In this document: piece by piece, positions 34,398-45,472 of the stretch
Position numbering within the stretch: position 1 is the first letter of the stretch
How the letters are laid out: the number at the start of each line of letters is the position of its first letter
Source: Glycine soja
Taxonomy: Eukaryota; Streptophyta; Magnoliopsida; Fabales; Fabaceae
DNA length: 64,000 bases
Assembly (NCBI RefSeq): GCF_004193775.1
Contig: NC_041002.1
Coordinates: 18,285,535-18,349,534, forward strand
Direction: 5' to 3'
Made by a program: the position numbers and the translations under genes
Notes under the pieces: generated by a model
Databases searched by the model: none
What the model saw: only the letters and a program-made list of their open reading frames with translations
Told to the model about the DNA's origin: nothing

Positions 34398-35878
34398 CGC
34401 TAAGCGCAAACCTTGCGCTAAGCGCCATCTCTTCATGCGCTAAGCCGAGCTTGCTCACGTTAAGCGCAAAGACCCCTGATTGATTGGCTGAATGGTTCAG
34501 CTAAGCGCACATCGCTGCGCTAAGCCCAACATCTTCACTGTAAGTTGCACCTTAAGCAGTAGGCTTAGCGTGGATGATGCACTAAGTGCCACTTCCTCTC
34601 TGTGAAATTTTATTATACCTGCGCTAAGCATGCCATCCTACACTAAGCCCCAAATTCATTCTATAAGTTGAGCTTTCAAGCTGAGCTTAGCGGGAAAGGA
34701 TACGCTAAGCACCAACATCGTTCTGTTTTGAAATCATTGGAATTGCGCTTAGCGCAGGTAGTGGCGCTAAGCCAGAATCACTCACTGTAAGTTGAAGCTT
34801 GATGTGCGCTAAGCCTCGCATCTCAGGCTAAGCACATATTGCAGAAAGATTTTTGGTGTTGCAGAAAGCGCTAAGCACCGCTGCCGCGCTAAGCCCCAAA
34901 TGCTTACTGGATTTTACAACTTCAAGTTGGGCTTAGCGCGAGGCTAGGCTAAGCGCTAGTGTTTTAAACTCAAACGTCATGTTGGCATGCTAAGCGCAGC
35001 TGCGCGCTAAGCACGCCATATGAATTTTAGTTTTTAGAAAGTAGAGGTAGAGGCACTTGGGTTGCTACCTTTGAACCCAAACCTCTGCAACCTCTCATCC
35101 CTAAGCATTCTTTTGTTTCTGCTGTGTGCTTACTGCTCCTCTGCATCCTTTTTGTTTCCTTGCAAAGACAATCCAAGTAAGTTAGCATTTCTACTTTTAC
35201 TTTCATGCTCCAAACCTTAGGATAGTTGATTTATAGTTTTAGTGACTAGTATTGTTGTAGGTTAGGTTACTTAGTTTTAGGGTTAGTTATTTTAGGACTT
35301 TAGGTAGTTTAGAAGCCCATTAGGGGCAATGTGGTCAAAAAGGGGTGAAAATCCCTGTGTATTTTTCTGAGATTCGCGATGAACACGCTAAGCGCGCCTG
35401 CTGCACTTAGCCTATTTATCACAACTGTTAAAATTTTTTAGGATTTCTGATGATCGTGCTAAGCGGACCATGTCGCGCTAAGCGCGTTCATCGTGGCTGT
35501 TGAACCATAACGATGCAGATGCTAAGCACGCCTGTGCGCTAAGGGTCAATGGTATACTGAGATACTCAGAGTAGTTTAGGCTATAAGCCCAGCTTGCTGA
35601 GCTAAGCGCAATTTAGGTTTTGTTTCTTTACCTTTGTAATAAGGCTAAGCCTCAGTGTCTTTCTATTGAGGTTGAGCTAAGCGCCAGTATGCTGCGCTAA
35701 GCTCCAGTCCTCTTCTGTTTCTAAAATTGTAGACTTAGGCTAAGCGCAGCTATGCGCTAAGCCTATTCTGCAGAAAAAAAATGTTTTATGTGTCTTCGAG
35801 CTAAGCGCCAGGTCACTGCGCTTAGCACTTGTCTTAATTTTATAAAGTACGCTAAGCTCAGCATGCTGCGCTAAGCGC
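34398..35878 (+). repeat. Periodic array of paired CGCTAAGCG boxes (family C spacer)
   Basis: Boxes of the near-palindrome CGCTAAGCG (or CGCTTAGCG) come in pairs 17-20 bp apart. First boxes start at 34398, 34438, 34499, 34562, 34622, 34684, 34746, 34807, 34869, 34930 and 34988; after a plain stretch (35040-35385) they resume at 35386, 35457, 35520, 35581, 35642 (single), 35675, 35738, 35799 and 35850. Pair-to-pair distance is mostly 58-63 bp. Spacers between boxes have no obvious similarity. The same boxes occur in the family C LTRs (41884-42064 and about 240-440). Confidence 0.9.
35040..35385 (+). promoter_or_regulatory. Box-free stretch with candidate 5' splice site (family C)
   Basis: CT-rich text resembling a 5' leader, then CAA|GTAAGT at 35174-35182, a strong match to the plant 5' splice consensus. 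The matching acceptor candidate is a T-rich tract ending in TTTTGCAG at 35962, directly before the ORF3 ATG at 35963. Splicing would remove 35177-35962. This is inferred from sequence only. Confidence 0.45.
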
Positions 35879-35962
35879 CCAGCTTTGTTTTCAGTTTAAT
35901 TTTTATGTTTTCTTGAGAATAAACCTGTACTAATCTCTTGTGTTTTGTCTTATATTTTGCAG

Positions 35963-36261
35963 ATGGCATCTCAGAAAAGAAAATCCCTTGCTTCTTCATC
36001 TTCTCGGATCAGATATGATAGATACAAATTTTCTTCCCCTGAAGCATGGGATCGCTACACCAACAACATCTTTGGCAGGAAGATCATTCCTGAAAAAAAT
36101 GTGCAGTTGTCGTTTAATGACTTTGACAAATTTTAAGGGGAGTTAAACAATAGGAACTGGCATAAGAAAATTGTGAATTTGGAAGAGGGAAGCATAGATG
36201 TGGCACTTGTAAAGGAGTTTTATGCAAATGTTTATGATCCTGAAGACAAGTGACCAAAACA
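35963..36261 (+). pseudogene. Family C ORF3, N-terminal part
   Basis: ATG 35963 opens MASQKRKSLASSSSRIRYDR with a basic N-terminus, then SPEAWDRYTNNIFGRKIIPE, a stop at 36134-36136, and on to EGSIDVALVKEFYANVYDPE. A second in-frame stop (TGA 36251-36253) lies just before the solo LTR insertion at 36267. The frame continues in register at 39215 on the other side. It is the same ORF3 type as at 6373-7556, with the KEFYAN motif. Confidence 0.75.
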
Positions 36262-36420
36262 GGTCATGTAACACCCTGATATATATATATATATATATAG
36301 TAATTATGTTTGATGTTTGATTATTTGTTGCGTTATTTTCATCTGTAATTATTTTTAAGGAAGTTAATTTAGTTAATAGAGGAGTGTGGATAGATAAGGA
36401 TCTAGCTTCTCAAAGAAGCC

Positions 36421-36817
36421 ACGAGGAAGCTTCTGGAGGAAGCATCTTAATGAAGCTTCTAGAGAAAGCTACATGAAGATACCTCGGTAAAAACGCTGCC
36501 CAGCCTTCGTTAACCGTTGGAGCTTCTCGAAATTTGGTCTGCAACTTCACAAGACACTTGTCCATGATCTGACTGTTGGGATCTTTGATAAGTTGTCTGG
36601 AGTGTGCTAGAAGCCTCTTAATGAAGCTTCTGGAGGAAGCCTCTTAATGAAGCTTCTAGAGAAAGCTACATGAAGCTGCCTCGGTAAAAACGCTTCCCAG
36701 CCTTCGTTAATTGTTGGATATTCTCAAAATTTGGTCTGCAACTTCACAAGACACTTGTCCATGATCTGACCGTTGGGATCTTTGAGAAGATGTCTGGAGT
36801 GTGCTAGAAGCTTCCGT
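36421..36817. repeat. ~197-bp tandem duplication in the family G LTR
   Basis: The block from 'tgaagcttctagagaaagc' (36451) through 'tctggagtgtgctagaagc' is repeated starting at 36648. Both copies are rich in GAAGCTTC palindromes. The second copy ends just before the promoter-like box. Confidence 0.85.
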
Positions 36818-38004
36818 TCCCGAGAGCATCTCTTATTTAAGCACTTCAGCCTTTGCTTTAGTGTAGCTTAGGAAAAACGCCATTTCTTCTTCTTTCTTTA
36901 TTCCAAAGCCATTTCTAAAGTTCCAAGTACTTTCTCCATCACCCATAGCCACCATTAGCCACCGCAAACCATCGTTGTTCTCCACACCGAGAGGAACCCT
37001 TCAACCGAAGCGGAATCTTCCAACTTGGCTTGCAGTTTCGGTAGAGAACGAAACCCTAATCTGACCTTTGGTTTTCTTTCGAGGTAACCATGGTTCTACG
37101 CTTGTTTCTTGTTAGTTTCATCTTGTCTTTGCATCTTTTCTGACTTTGGAACCGCCATTGTATGTCTTATGCTTCCTTTGAAAAACCTTAGAGAAAGAGA
37201 CTTTGTAAACGTTATCCTTTCATGAAATGCATGTTATTTTCGTAACCTACACTGAACCCCAGTCACATTGGTGTGGTTGGAATTTCCAAAAGATGTTCCT
37301 TTGTAAAACCCAAAATGCTCTCAGCTCTTTCATGTAGTGATGTGGGTGTTTGACCCAGAGCACTGTTACTAGCTTTGTTTTATGAAATCCATACTAAGTC
37401 TCCTTCGTTTTGGCATAGTAGAGGCTTGCGTGGAATCGACGAGCAAGGACGAAAAGGAATCTTCAAGTGACGCGACGAGGAATCCGCGGGGTAGCTCACG
37501 ATAGGTAAGGGGAGTTTATTATAAAATTTACCGTTTTAACACCATAGTTAGGGTCAGGGAACCTAGCTATGAGGATATCTACCTGTCCCTGTTGCATGCT
37601 AATTTTTCTTCAAAGAAAATTACGTTTTAACTAATGGGATGCGATATATATATGTATTGTGATGAATGATATTGTTTTTGGTTGTTTGAAATATGTTGTT
37701 TGAAGACCGTGCGTGTGGAAATGATATTGTTGTGTTTGTTTGAATTGTTGTTGATGTTGCTATTTAGGATTTTAATTGATATGTGATGATAATGATAATT
37801 ATGATGATATTGATTTGAGATGATGTTGTTAATAAAGACCATGTCAACATGAATTGTTATTATTGATGAATATGTGAATATGAAATGAGGTTGTTGTTGT
37901 TGTTGATAACGTCATTGAGATGAGATGATATTTATGTTGTGAATGACATGGAAATACGATTTGTTGATTGATGTTGGAAATGCATTGGCATGTGCATGTT
38001 GTGT

Positions 38005-38260
38005 ATGTTCGTGGGGGGCACTGTGCACTGACCTTTCAGGGTCTTTGGCATTAGCTTTTGGCCACGTTCATACGTTGGATGTTGTGTATGATCGTGGGGG
38101 GGCACTGTGCACTGACCTTCCAGGGTCTTTGGCACTAGCATTTGGCCACGATCATACGTCGTATGAAGTGTATGTCATGGGGGGTAGAGTGCACTGACCT
38201 TGTCAGATGGCCCAGATGTGGGTAACTAGCGTGGTTAGAGAATCTAAGCATTTCTAAGGG
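38005..38260. repeat. ~84-bp repeat units in the family G LTR
   Basis: 'gggggcactgtgcactgacc' with 'cagggtctttggca' and 'ggccacg.tcatacg' occurs at about 38013 and 38096, with a decayed third unit from about 38180 (gtgcactgacc). Period about 83-85 bp. Confidence 0.75.
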
Positions 38261-39214
38261 GATGCTTAGGCGCTTTAATTGGTCCATGGTCTTTGGCACT
38301 TACTTTTGGTCGTGATCATAGCTCATACGACATAGGAAATAGAGTAACTGTGGCCAAGTGTACTTTGTACTAGGGGGCTGTCACCTGGTAGGGAACACCT
38401 TTGGGCTCCCAGGCTGATCACCTATGGGAGGGGGGTTGTTACATGCACAACCGGATGGTCTCGACAAACTCAGCACATTTCCCTAAGTGAGAGTGTTGTG
38501 TGGACATGCTTAGGCTATTTCCTGAGGTTTGGTTGTTGTTGGTACGTACCACATTGCATCTAAGTGTTGAGTCAGGTGCATGCATCATTCTGTGTAGTCT
38601 TGATTGGGTCCATGGATGGATGATGAATATTTGTTGGATATGAGTGTTGAATAATGATTGTTGTGTATGCTCATCATGTTTGCCTATGTTCCTTGCTAAT
38701 TGTGGTTATTTGGAATTGGTATTGGTTCTTTTATAATAAACTCACCCTTGCAATTTTGTATCATGTGGTTGATACCTGTGATGATCACGAACCTTGTTCG
38801 TGGGAGCAGAATGACAGTGGCAGGGTGTAGGGAGTAAGATTCTGGTGAGAAGCCGCCGTGCCGACGTGATGACGTTGGCATTATTTTGGGAGAGAGTTGT
38901 GTTTTGTAATCAACTCCTCCGTAGTTGGTTTTTAAGTTTTATTTTGTTGAGTTAAAGATGTAAAACTGGAATTTTAATTATATATATATGAACATATTTA
39001 ATTTTCGTTATGTGTATGACATGTACTGAATTATTGTTTCTATGTAATTATGCATATTCACTTAAGTAATGACGTGTTGTTGTATGAATTTATGTTGTGA
39101 CAAAATCACTTCTATTTTCATAAGCAAAAATTAAGGGAGTTCTTTTTATAAAAAAAAATTGAAATTATCGAATATTAGAGTTTGGATACCGTAGCGACGA
39201 GGCGGGTCGTTACA

Positions 39215-40279
39215 GGTCAAGGTTAGGGGGCAATGGATTCCATTTGACTCAGCTGCCCTCAACTCTTTTTTAGGAACACCAGTGGTTATAGAGGATGGAG
39301 AAAGTCTTCCGGCATATGCAAGGTTTGTGTTGCTAAGGCCAAACCAACAACAGTTAGTAGCCTATTTGTGTATCCCATGCAAGGGATTTGAATTGAATTC
39401 AGACGGACTACCTTTGAAGATTTTAAGGAAAAATTTGACTACTCTTGCTCAAACTTGGAGTGTCTTTTCTTTTTCTAACTTGGCCCCCACCTCTCATACT
39501 TCCGACATCAATTTAGATAGGGCCAAGTTAGTATATGCACTCATATAGAAGATAGATATGAATCTTGGATCCTTCAATTCTAGTCAGATTACACTCATGG
39601 CCCAGCACGACTCCTCGAGGCACGACTTTCCTGCCCTAATCACTGCTTTATGTAAAGCCCGGGGAGTCCACTCTGATTCCTTGACCCATGAGAGATTGAG
39701 TCCTGCCATTAATTTGGCACATATTAAGAAAAAATGTTGGAACCTAGATGACCTCTCAGTAACTTTCAGAGGGCCACGCAAGGCAAAAGGGAGGAGGTCT
39801 GAGGCTCCCCCATCTTCTAAGGCTTCCCCTTCCTCGGCTGCAGCACCTATTCCATTTGTTCCCTTTGCATCCACATTTGTTCTTGCAACTGCTCTCTCGA
39901 CAGGTCCAACAGATTTTATTTTTACTCCACAGATGCTGCACTCCATGCTCCAGAGCATCCATAGGGGCAGTCCATCATCATGCAAAGCTTTTAGGGCTTG
40001 GGCTTGCCCTCCATTATGAGCATGGAGGAGTTTGATGCTCAGGCGGCCTGGCCAAGAGACCAGCCCTCTTCCTCTGGAGGGGGTGGGGCCTCTGCAGCCC
40101 AGGAGCCTGTGACTGAGGAGCCACCAGCACCAGCACCATCACCAGCAGCAGTAGAGGAGGAGACCACTCCAGATTAGACCCCACAGCCATCTCCATCCTC
40201 TGCACCTGCTCTTGAGGAGACGCAACCATCAACACTGGATCTTAATGAAGACCAACCACAGGAGGAGCATGATGTTTAA
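39215..40279 (+). pseudogene. Family C ORF3, C-terminal part
   Basis: Resumes with VRGQWIPFDSAALNSFLGTP (39227-39286), the counterpart of VRGQWIPFDADALSQFLGDP in family A. Then LRKNLTTLAQTW, SDINLDRAKLVYALI and a stop at 39546-39548; FPALITALCKARGV follows (39625-39666). A frame change near 40000 leads to a proline/alanine/glutamate-rich tail ending at 40277-40279, with one internal stop. It is a decayed ORF3 in the envelope position; function unknown. Confidence 0.75.
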
Positions 40280-41648
40280 ATTTTTTGCATTCTGAACACT
40301 TTAGTTATTCTTAGTTATTTTATGATTATGTCATTTAAATTTCAGCTTTTATGTTTCCATTTTTTAAATTTCAGCATTTGAATTTCAGTAGTGTAGTTGT
40401 TTGTTTGCTTGTACAAAAAGCTTGATTGAACAATGAATTGGTTGAACTTTGTATGCAGTGGCTTGTTTGGTATGAAGTGAGTGTTTGAAAATGAGTTGAT
40501 TGAGCAAATGTATGAATTGAATGGATTGGGATGATTGGATGATTGTTTTGATCAAGTTTGCATTCATTAGAAGAGAATGAGCATGTGATTGGAAGTATGT
40601 CTAAAAATGTTAGTTGTTTGTCAGATTGATTGTGAAGGAATGCATTAACCGTATCCCGGTGAGAGTGTGATCGTTAAATTTTGAGAGAAACGACTATCAT
40701 TTAGTACTGATTTTTTGCGTGAATCTCTGAAGTATGGACTGGATGCATGAATTTGAGGATGATGAAGGCCATGTTTGATTATGAATAGCTACTTAGCCAA
40801 AAAGCTTATCATATGTTTGAATGAATTATCCCTTGCAACTAGTTTGATCCAAATGAATTGATTGATTGATTGAACCTGAAGCCTATTCAGTTGTATCTTC
40901 TGCTACCTTATTTTAGGTTGTAGGAGAGCATCATCCACAAAAGCTGGGTTCAAAGCAAATTTGTCCCAAATTTGGGGGAGGCACTGGGTAAGGATGGAAA
41001 CGGTCAAAGAAAATACTATACACACTCTGTTAAAAAAAACTATAAGTACAAATGGAATTAATAAGTGTGTATGCTGCAAAATAATGAATGAAAGCTAAGT
41101 GCCTAAATAAAGGGCAAGTATAGGGTAGGAATGAATGAAAAAGTGAAGGTTATTCTATGGATGAATGCTCTCTTAGAACCTATGCTTTTGAATCCTAGAA
41201 AAACCATGAATTGTTGGCAGCCTAACCCTATTACAAGCCTAGAAAGTCCTTCAGATTCAATGTTGTGTGTTCATTGCTGTATGATATGAGATGAAATGCA
41301 AAGGTTGGAACTTGTGTTGGTTGTTTATGATGAAATAAGCCTAAACACTTGAGCTTGAGTTAAACAATGACTGTGAGGTTTTGGTTGATGATCCTTCCTT
41401 GATTTTTGTCATGCATACTAGCTTATTTCAGCTACAACTCTAATGTGTATGCTCCTATCTTTGAAAAGCTGCATGGTTGTGAGAAGTAATTGGTTTAAGC
41501 ATTCCATGATATTCAGTTCATATGGTTGAATTCCTTTTTGAATCAGACACCATTTTCATTTGATTGACCACTGTCTTTGTCACTTGAGGACAAGTGAGCT
41601 ATGCTTTCTTTGCTTGAGGACAAGCAAAACTGTAAATTTGGGGAAGTT
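40280..41648 (+). other. Family C 3' untranslated region with polypurine-like ends
   Basis: Non-coding. Purine-rich AAATTTGGGGGAGG at about 40968 and AAATTTGGGGAAG at 41634-41646 next to the LTR are candidate polypurine tracts. A duplicated 'ttgaggacaag' lies at 41584-41625. No frame is supported. Confidence 0.65.
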
Positions 41649-43100
41649 TGTTAGTCGCCTTATACGACTAACTTTTGCATAGAAATTATTTTCCAAAACT
41701 TGTATAGTTCCTCAATTTATGGTTGTTTTGGAGTAATCTTGTAAATAAATCTTGTTTTATGGTTAAAGCTGTCTTTAGAATATGTCCATTGGATTTAATG
41801 ATGAAATCTGTGCATTTTTAGGTTAAAAAGAGGCTAAGTCATGAAGTGCAAACAAGTGACAGTTGAGCTTAGCTTAGCAATTGGGCTAAGCGCGCATCCA
41901 CCGCTAAGTGAAGCTTCAGCGCACTTAGCGTGAAGGAGAATCTGGCAGAGTATCAGCATCAAGGCTGCACGCTAAGCACGAGATTAGTGCGCTAAGCGCA
42001 GCGCACGACTGGCGCTAAGCTCGAATCCACTTACCCGCCCTAAGTGCGAGGGTGGCGCTAAGCGCAACATTGCAAATTCAGAGCCTATTTAAAGCCTGTC
42101 TTGTGTAGAATTAGACACAGTTTTTGACACACACTTTTACAGACTTTTAGACAGATTGTAGGTAGAAGAAAGGGCACAGATTCCAAAGCATACCACAGTG
42201 CCTATTTGGGGAAAAGAGCCCTAGAAGCATCAAGAGGAGTAGCTTGTGCATTGAAACCTAGGTTTTGTAAGATTATTATTGTTTGGGTTTCTTTGTAATG
42301 GCTGGCTAAGGACCCTAGTTGGGGATTTCCAATGAACAACTGATGTAAATACCTAATATCTAATTGATTATGTTTTTTGTGTGCAATGCTTCCTTCAATG
42401 CTTAATGTTTGTATGCTTTTGGTCTGATCATCCATTTGTGTGCATAGTTAGGTGACTTCAGCATTGGGAAATGCACTATTGCCTTAGAACTTGATTCAAG
42501 CGGGATCAAAACTTAATCTTACAAGAGGGATCTGCGGATTAAGTTTTGGTTTTAATTATGTTGTTACAATAATGTTGTTTAGTCTAGGCCTAGTCTTACA
42601 AGAGGGATTTGCGGACGAAGCTTAGGCTAAATTAGGCTAAAGTTTTGTAAGCTGCTTGAGCAGAGTCTAGTCTTACAAGAGGAATTTGCGGATGAAACTC
42701 AGTTTAAGTTAGTCTAAACCTAAGAGGGTTGTCTCAATTGGGCCTAGTCCAACAAGAGGGATATGAGGACGAAGCTTGGATTGATTCAGTCTGACGAGGG
42801 ATTGGGGTTTAGTAATTTCGACTACAACATAGAACACAAGAGCATGATTGATTAGAGAAATATATTTATATGCATCAGCTTGTTAGTGAGAAAGACCCAA
42901 CATTTCTACCTACTACTGTCACTTTTATTTATTTTGCATTTTATAGATTTAGCATAAAAGTTTAGTTTAAATTCGATTTGAAATTATCAATCATACATGT
43001 TCTCTCAACAATGCTTCATTTCTGAACTTAATTCAGGCTAACGTTAGTTCCCTGTGTTAGATGCTCGGATTCATCCGTTTTAATTTTTAAATACTTGACA
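41649..43100 (+). mobile_element. Family C (Athila-like) 3' LTR
   Basis: TGTTAGTCGCC at 41649 to ATACTTGACA at 43100, 1,452 bp. U3 carries CGCTAAGCG boxes at 41884, 41902, 41922, 41970, 41990, 42013, 42038 (variant) and 42056; 'tatttaaagcctgtc' at about 42088 may be the promoter. Several near-copies of 'cttacaagagggat.tgcgga' lie at 42518-42780. The 5' LTR is missing, so no TSD can be tested. Confidence 0.8.
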
Positions 43101-43770
43101 ATCCAGTGCGCTTTCCGGAAAACCGGATTTCCCTTGAATATATTTGAACAAAGAAAAAGTGGAACAAAAAGCAACTGCAAGGGAAATCCAACAACATGGT
43201 ACCTAATGCATGGTTAACTAGGAAATGATGGTTCTTCGGGCATCTCAATCTCATAGTTACATTTGCCATGCATATCATGAGCATACCCCAGTCATTCATC
43301 TTTATGATAGGTTGCTGAAGTATTGCCAATCAAAATTTCTTTTCCTTGGATTATGGGGTTGAACCAAGCACATGCTTTTAAGAAAAGGTTCATCAAGTCA
43401 AAGTCAAGTATGGAAGTAATTGGCTTGCAAAAATTGGGGCAAAAGAAGAATCTTACATCGCTCCTTTGTCTACTGCCAACACATGATTGACAAATTTTGG
43501 ACTGTTGATGTCCCTGTTACTTCCAATTTCACTTTGACTCTGACAAAGATGTAATAAACAATGTCGTTTGAATTGATTCGACCCTGTGTCCTGTGTAAAA
43601 TTTCCAATACTTCAACAATGCACCATTCATATACATCCATGATTTTCATTGGTTGCATTGCTCATTGCTCATTGCATTCTTTCCTTGAAATCAAAACTGT
43701 AATCATTGTTATCAAAAGGAAAGAATATGCTTTACGGTGCCCTTAACAAACACGTGCTAGAGCTAGAGTA
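43101..43770 (+). mobile_element. Family B copy II, left non-coding part
   Basis: From about 43190 it follows 12690-12904 and 15048-15392 of copy I without the solo LTR; it shows the empty site 'caagtatggaag' at 43405-43420. The 90 bp before that are unassigned. Confidence 0.65.
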
Positions 43771-44006
43771 ATGGGTGAAGTAGACGAGGTGCAAGAACGG
43801 ATGAAGGATGACATGGAGGCCATGAAAGAGAAAATGGCCACAATGATGGAGGCCATGATAAGCATGAAGAAGATAATGGAGGTCAATGTGGTTGTAGTTG
43901 TCGTTACCAGCACTGTTGCTGAGGTGGACCCGACTCCTCCATCTGGCTTCAACCAAATAAATCATCCAACCTCGGATATGGTAGGCAAAGAATTAGGAAG
44001 TACGAG
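43771..44006 (+). pseudogene. Family B gag, copy II, N-terminal part
   Basis: ATG 43771: MGEVDEVQERMKDDMEAMKE then a Met-rich helix. It runs open into the solo LTR at 44007, which is why an artificial stop appears just inside it. gag resumes at 54799. Confidence 0.75.
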
Positions 44007-44404
44007 TGTCATACCCTAATTTCGTCCGGGGACCATCTGTTTGGTGGGATGCGACCTTCGCTTGACCACTTCGAGGTACTTGGCACCCATCGTTAGGCAA
44101 TTCGTGAAAATCCGCGACATGTCGGAAGTTGAAAGGAAGTGTTAATGAGCAATCCGTAAAGTTCCGTAACATTCCGAAAGCCAAAGAGGGGACGATTGCG
44201 TAATCTGTAAGGTTTCATGACATTACGGAAAGAAAACAAGTATCGTTACACAATTCGTAAAGTTCCATAACGTTACAGAAAAAGAATCAGCAAAAAAAGG
44301 GCAGAGGGGTGTATTTGGTAAACAGGGGTGTGCAAATAGCAATCAGGCCCACTTGGGCCTTCCAAGATGTTCCAACAGAAGGCGGTGCCTTCTGGTGGAA
44401 GCAA

Positions 44405-44428
44405 CCCAGCTCGCCTGGGCGAGCTGGG
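44405..44428. promoter_or_regulatory. Palindrome 26 bp upstream of the family A TATA box
   Basis: CCCAGCTCGCC, two bases, GGCGAGCTGGG: 11-bp perfect arms. The TATA box is at 44454. The same structure, with one mismatch, is at 10984-11007 before TATAAATA at 11032, and inverted versions occur near 20920 and 31500. Confidence 0.75.
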
Positions 44429-45472
44429 CAGCAACAACCTCCCTCTTTTCCCCTATAAATAGGGGAAGGAGGGCAGAACAAATTCATTCAACCCTCCTAG
44501 TATCTGAGAATCACTTAAAATTAGTGAGGAAAATTGTTTCCGTGAAGAAAATCTAAGCCGAGAGGCGCTTCTGTAACGCTTCCGAGACGTTTCCGTGGGC
44601 GATTTCGCGAAGGTTTTCCACCGTTCTTCGTTCGTTCTTCGTCGTTCTTCATTTTTCAACCAGTAAGTTCCCGAAATCGAACCTTTCAATTCATTCTATG
44701 TACCCTTAGTGGTCCCCACTTGTTTCACATGCTTTTATTTTTATTTCATTTACTTTTCGTACCCCCTTTTGACGTGCTTTAATCATTTATTTAAGTCATT
44801 TTCTCGCCTAATCAAAAATAAAATAAATTTCCACCGATCATTTGAATTGTAACATCTTTTAATTTTTGTTAGAATAAAATCCGACCGATGTTTCACGCCG
44901 TAACCACATTTAATACCAAAATGAGGCAAAATAATAATATAATAATAAAAAAATATCTTTAAATAAAATAAAATAAAAAAATCAATCGGACGTTTTTCTT
45001 TGGGGATTTTCTTTCTTAATCGAATTGACTAATAACCAAAGCGAAACCGAGGCTAAAATCAACTCATAAAATCAAACTTTTTGTCATCACCAAAAAATCA
45101 TTTTTGAGGTCCAATGCCTTGAAATGGTCTTCTTTGCTTTTATCAAACGTGGATATAACTTTGTCACCTCTTTCAAAAAACCAAGAGATCATTAATGGTC
45201 CAATGCCTTAATGTTTTCTCTTCTTTTAAAAGAATCGAAAGATCATTTAATGGTCCAACGCCTTAAATTACCTTTTATTCAATCAAAATATATCTTGCAA
45301 AAAAAGATAAAAACAACTTAACCAACGTTTAGTTCTCAAAGATAAAAAAGATAAAAAATACAAAAGGCATAAAAAGACATAAAAAAGGTAAAGGGGAAAA
45401 TAAAACAAATTGAAGTCATGTTTTCACACTTGATTAAAGGCTGTCGTCCCTTGTGACGGACGCGTGGGGTGC

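Larger units (their letters stand above)
36267..39214 (+). mobile_element. Family G solo LTR, 2,948 bp, TSD GGTCA
   Basis: Starts TGTAACACCCTGATA and ends GGGTCGTTACA, flanked by GGTCA at 36262-36266 and 39215-39219. It splits the family C ORF3, whose frame reads on across the site. A promoter-like TATTTAAG lies at about 36833 in the + direction. There is no coding region, primer site or polypurine tract inside, so it is best read as a very long solo LTR (gypsy-style ends). The alternative is a non-autonomous element whose internal part I fail to recognise. An AT microsatellite occupies about 36279-36299. Confidence 0.82.

Noticed and set aside
34398..35878. Possible CRISPR-like array
   Set aside because: Regular short boxes with variable spacers resemble one, but the boxes are 9 bp, come in pairs, vary in sequence and lie in a plant retrotransposon spacer.
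36279..36299. (AT)n tract as an origin or regulatory site
   Set aside because: Simple microsatellite directly inside the family G LTR end; nothing else supports a function.
43771..44019. Complete small protein of 82 residues
   Set aside because: Its last residues and stop come from the inserted family A LTR (from 44007); it is the N-terminus of family B gag.
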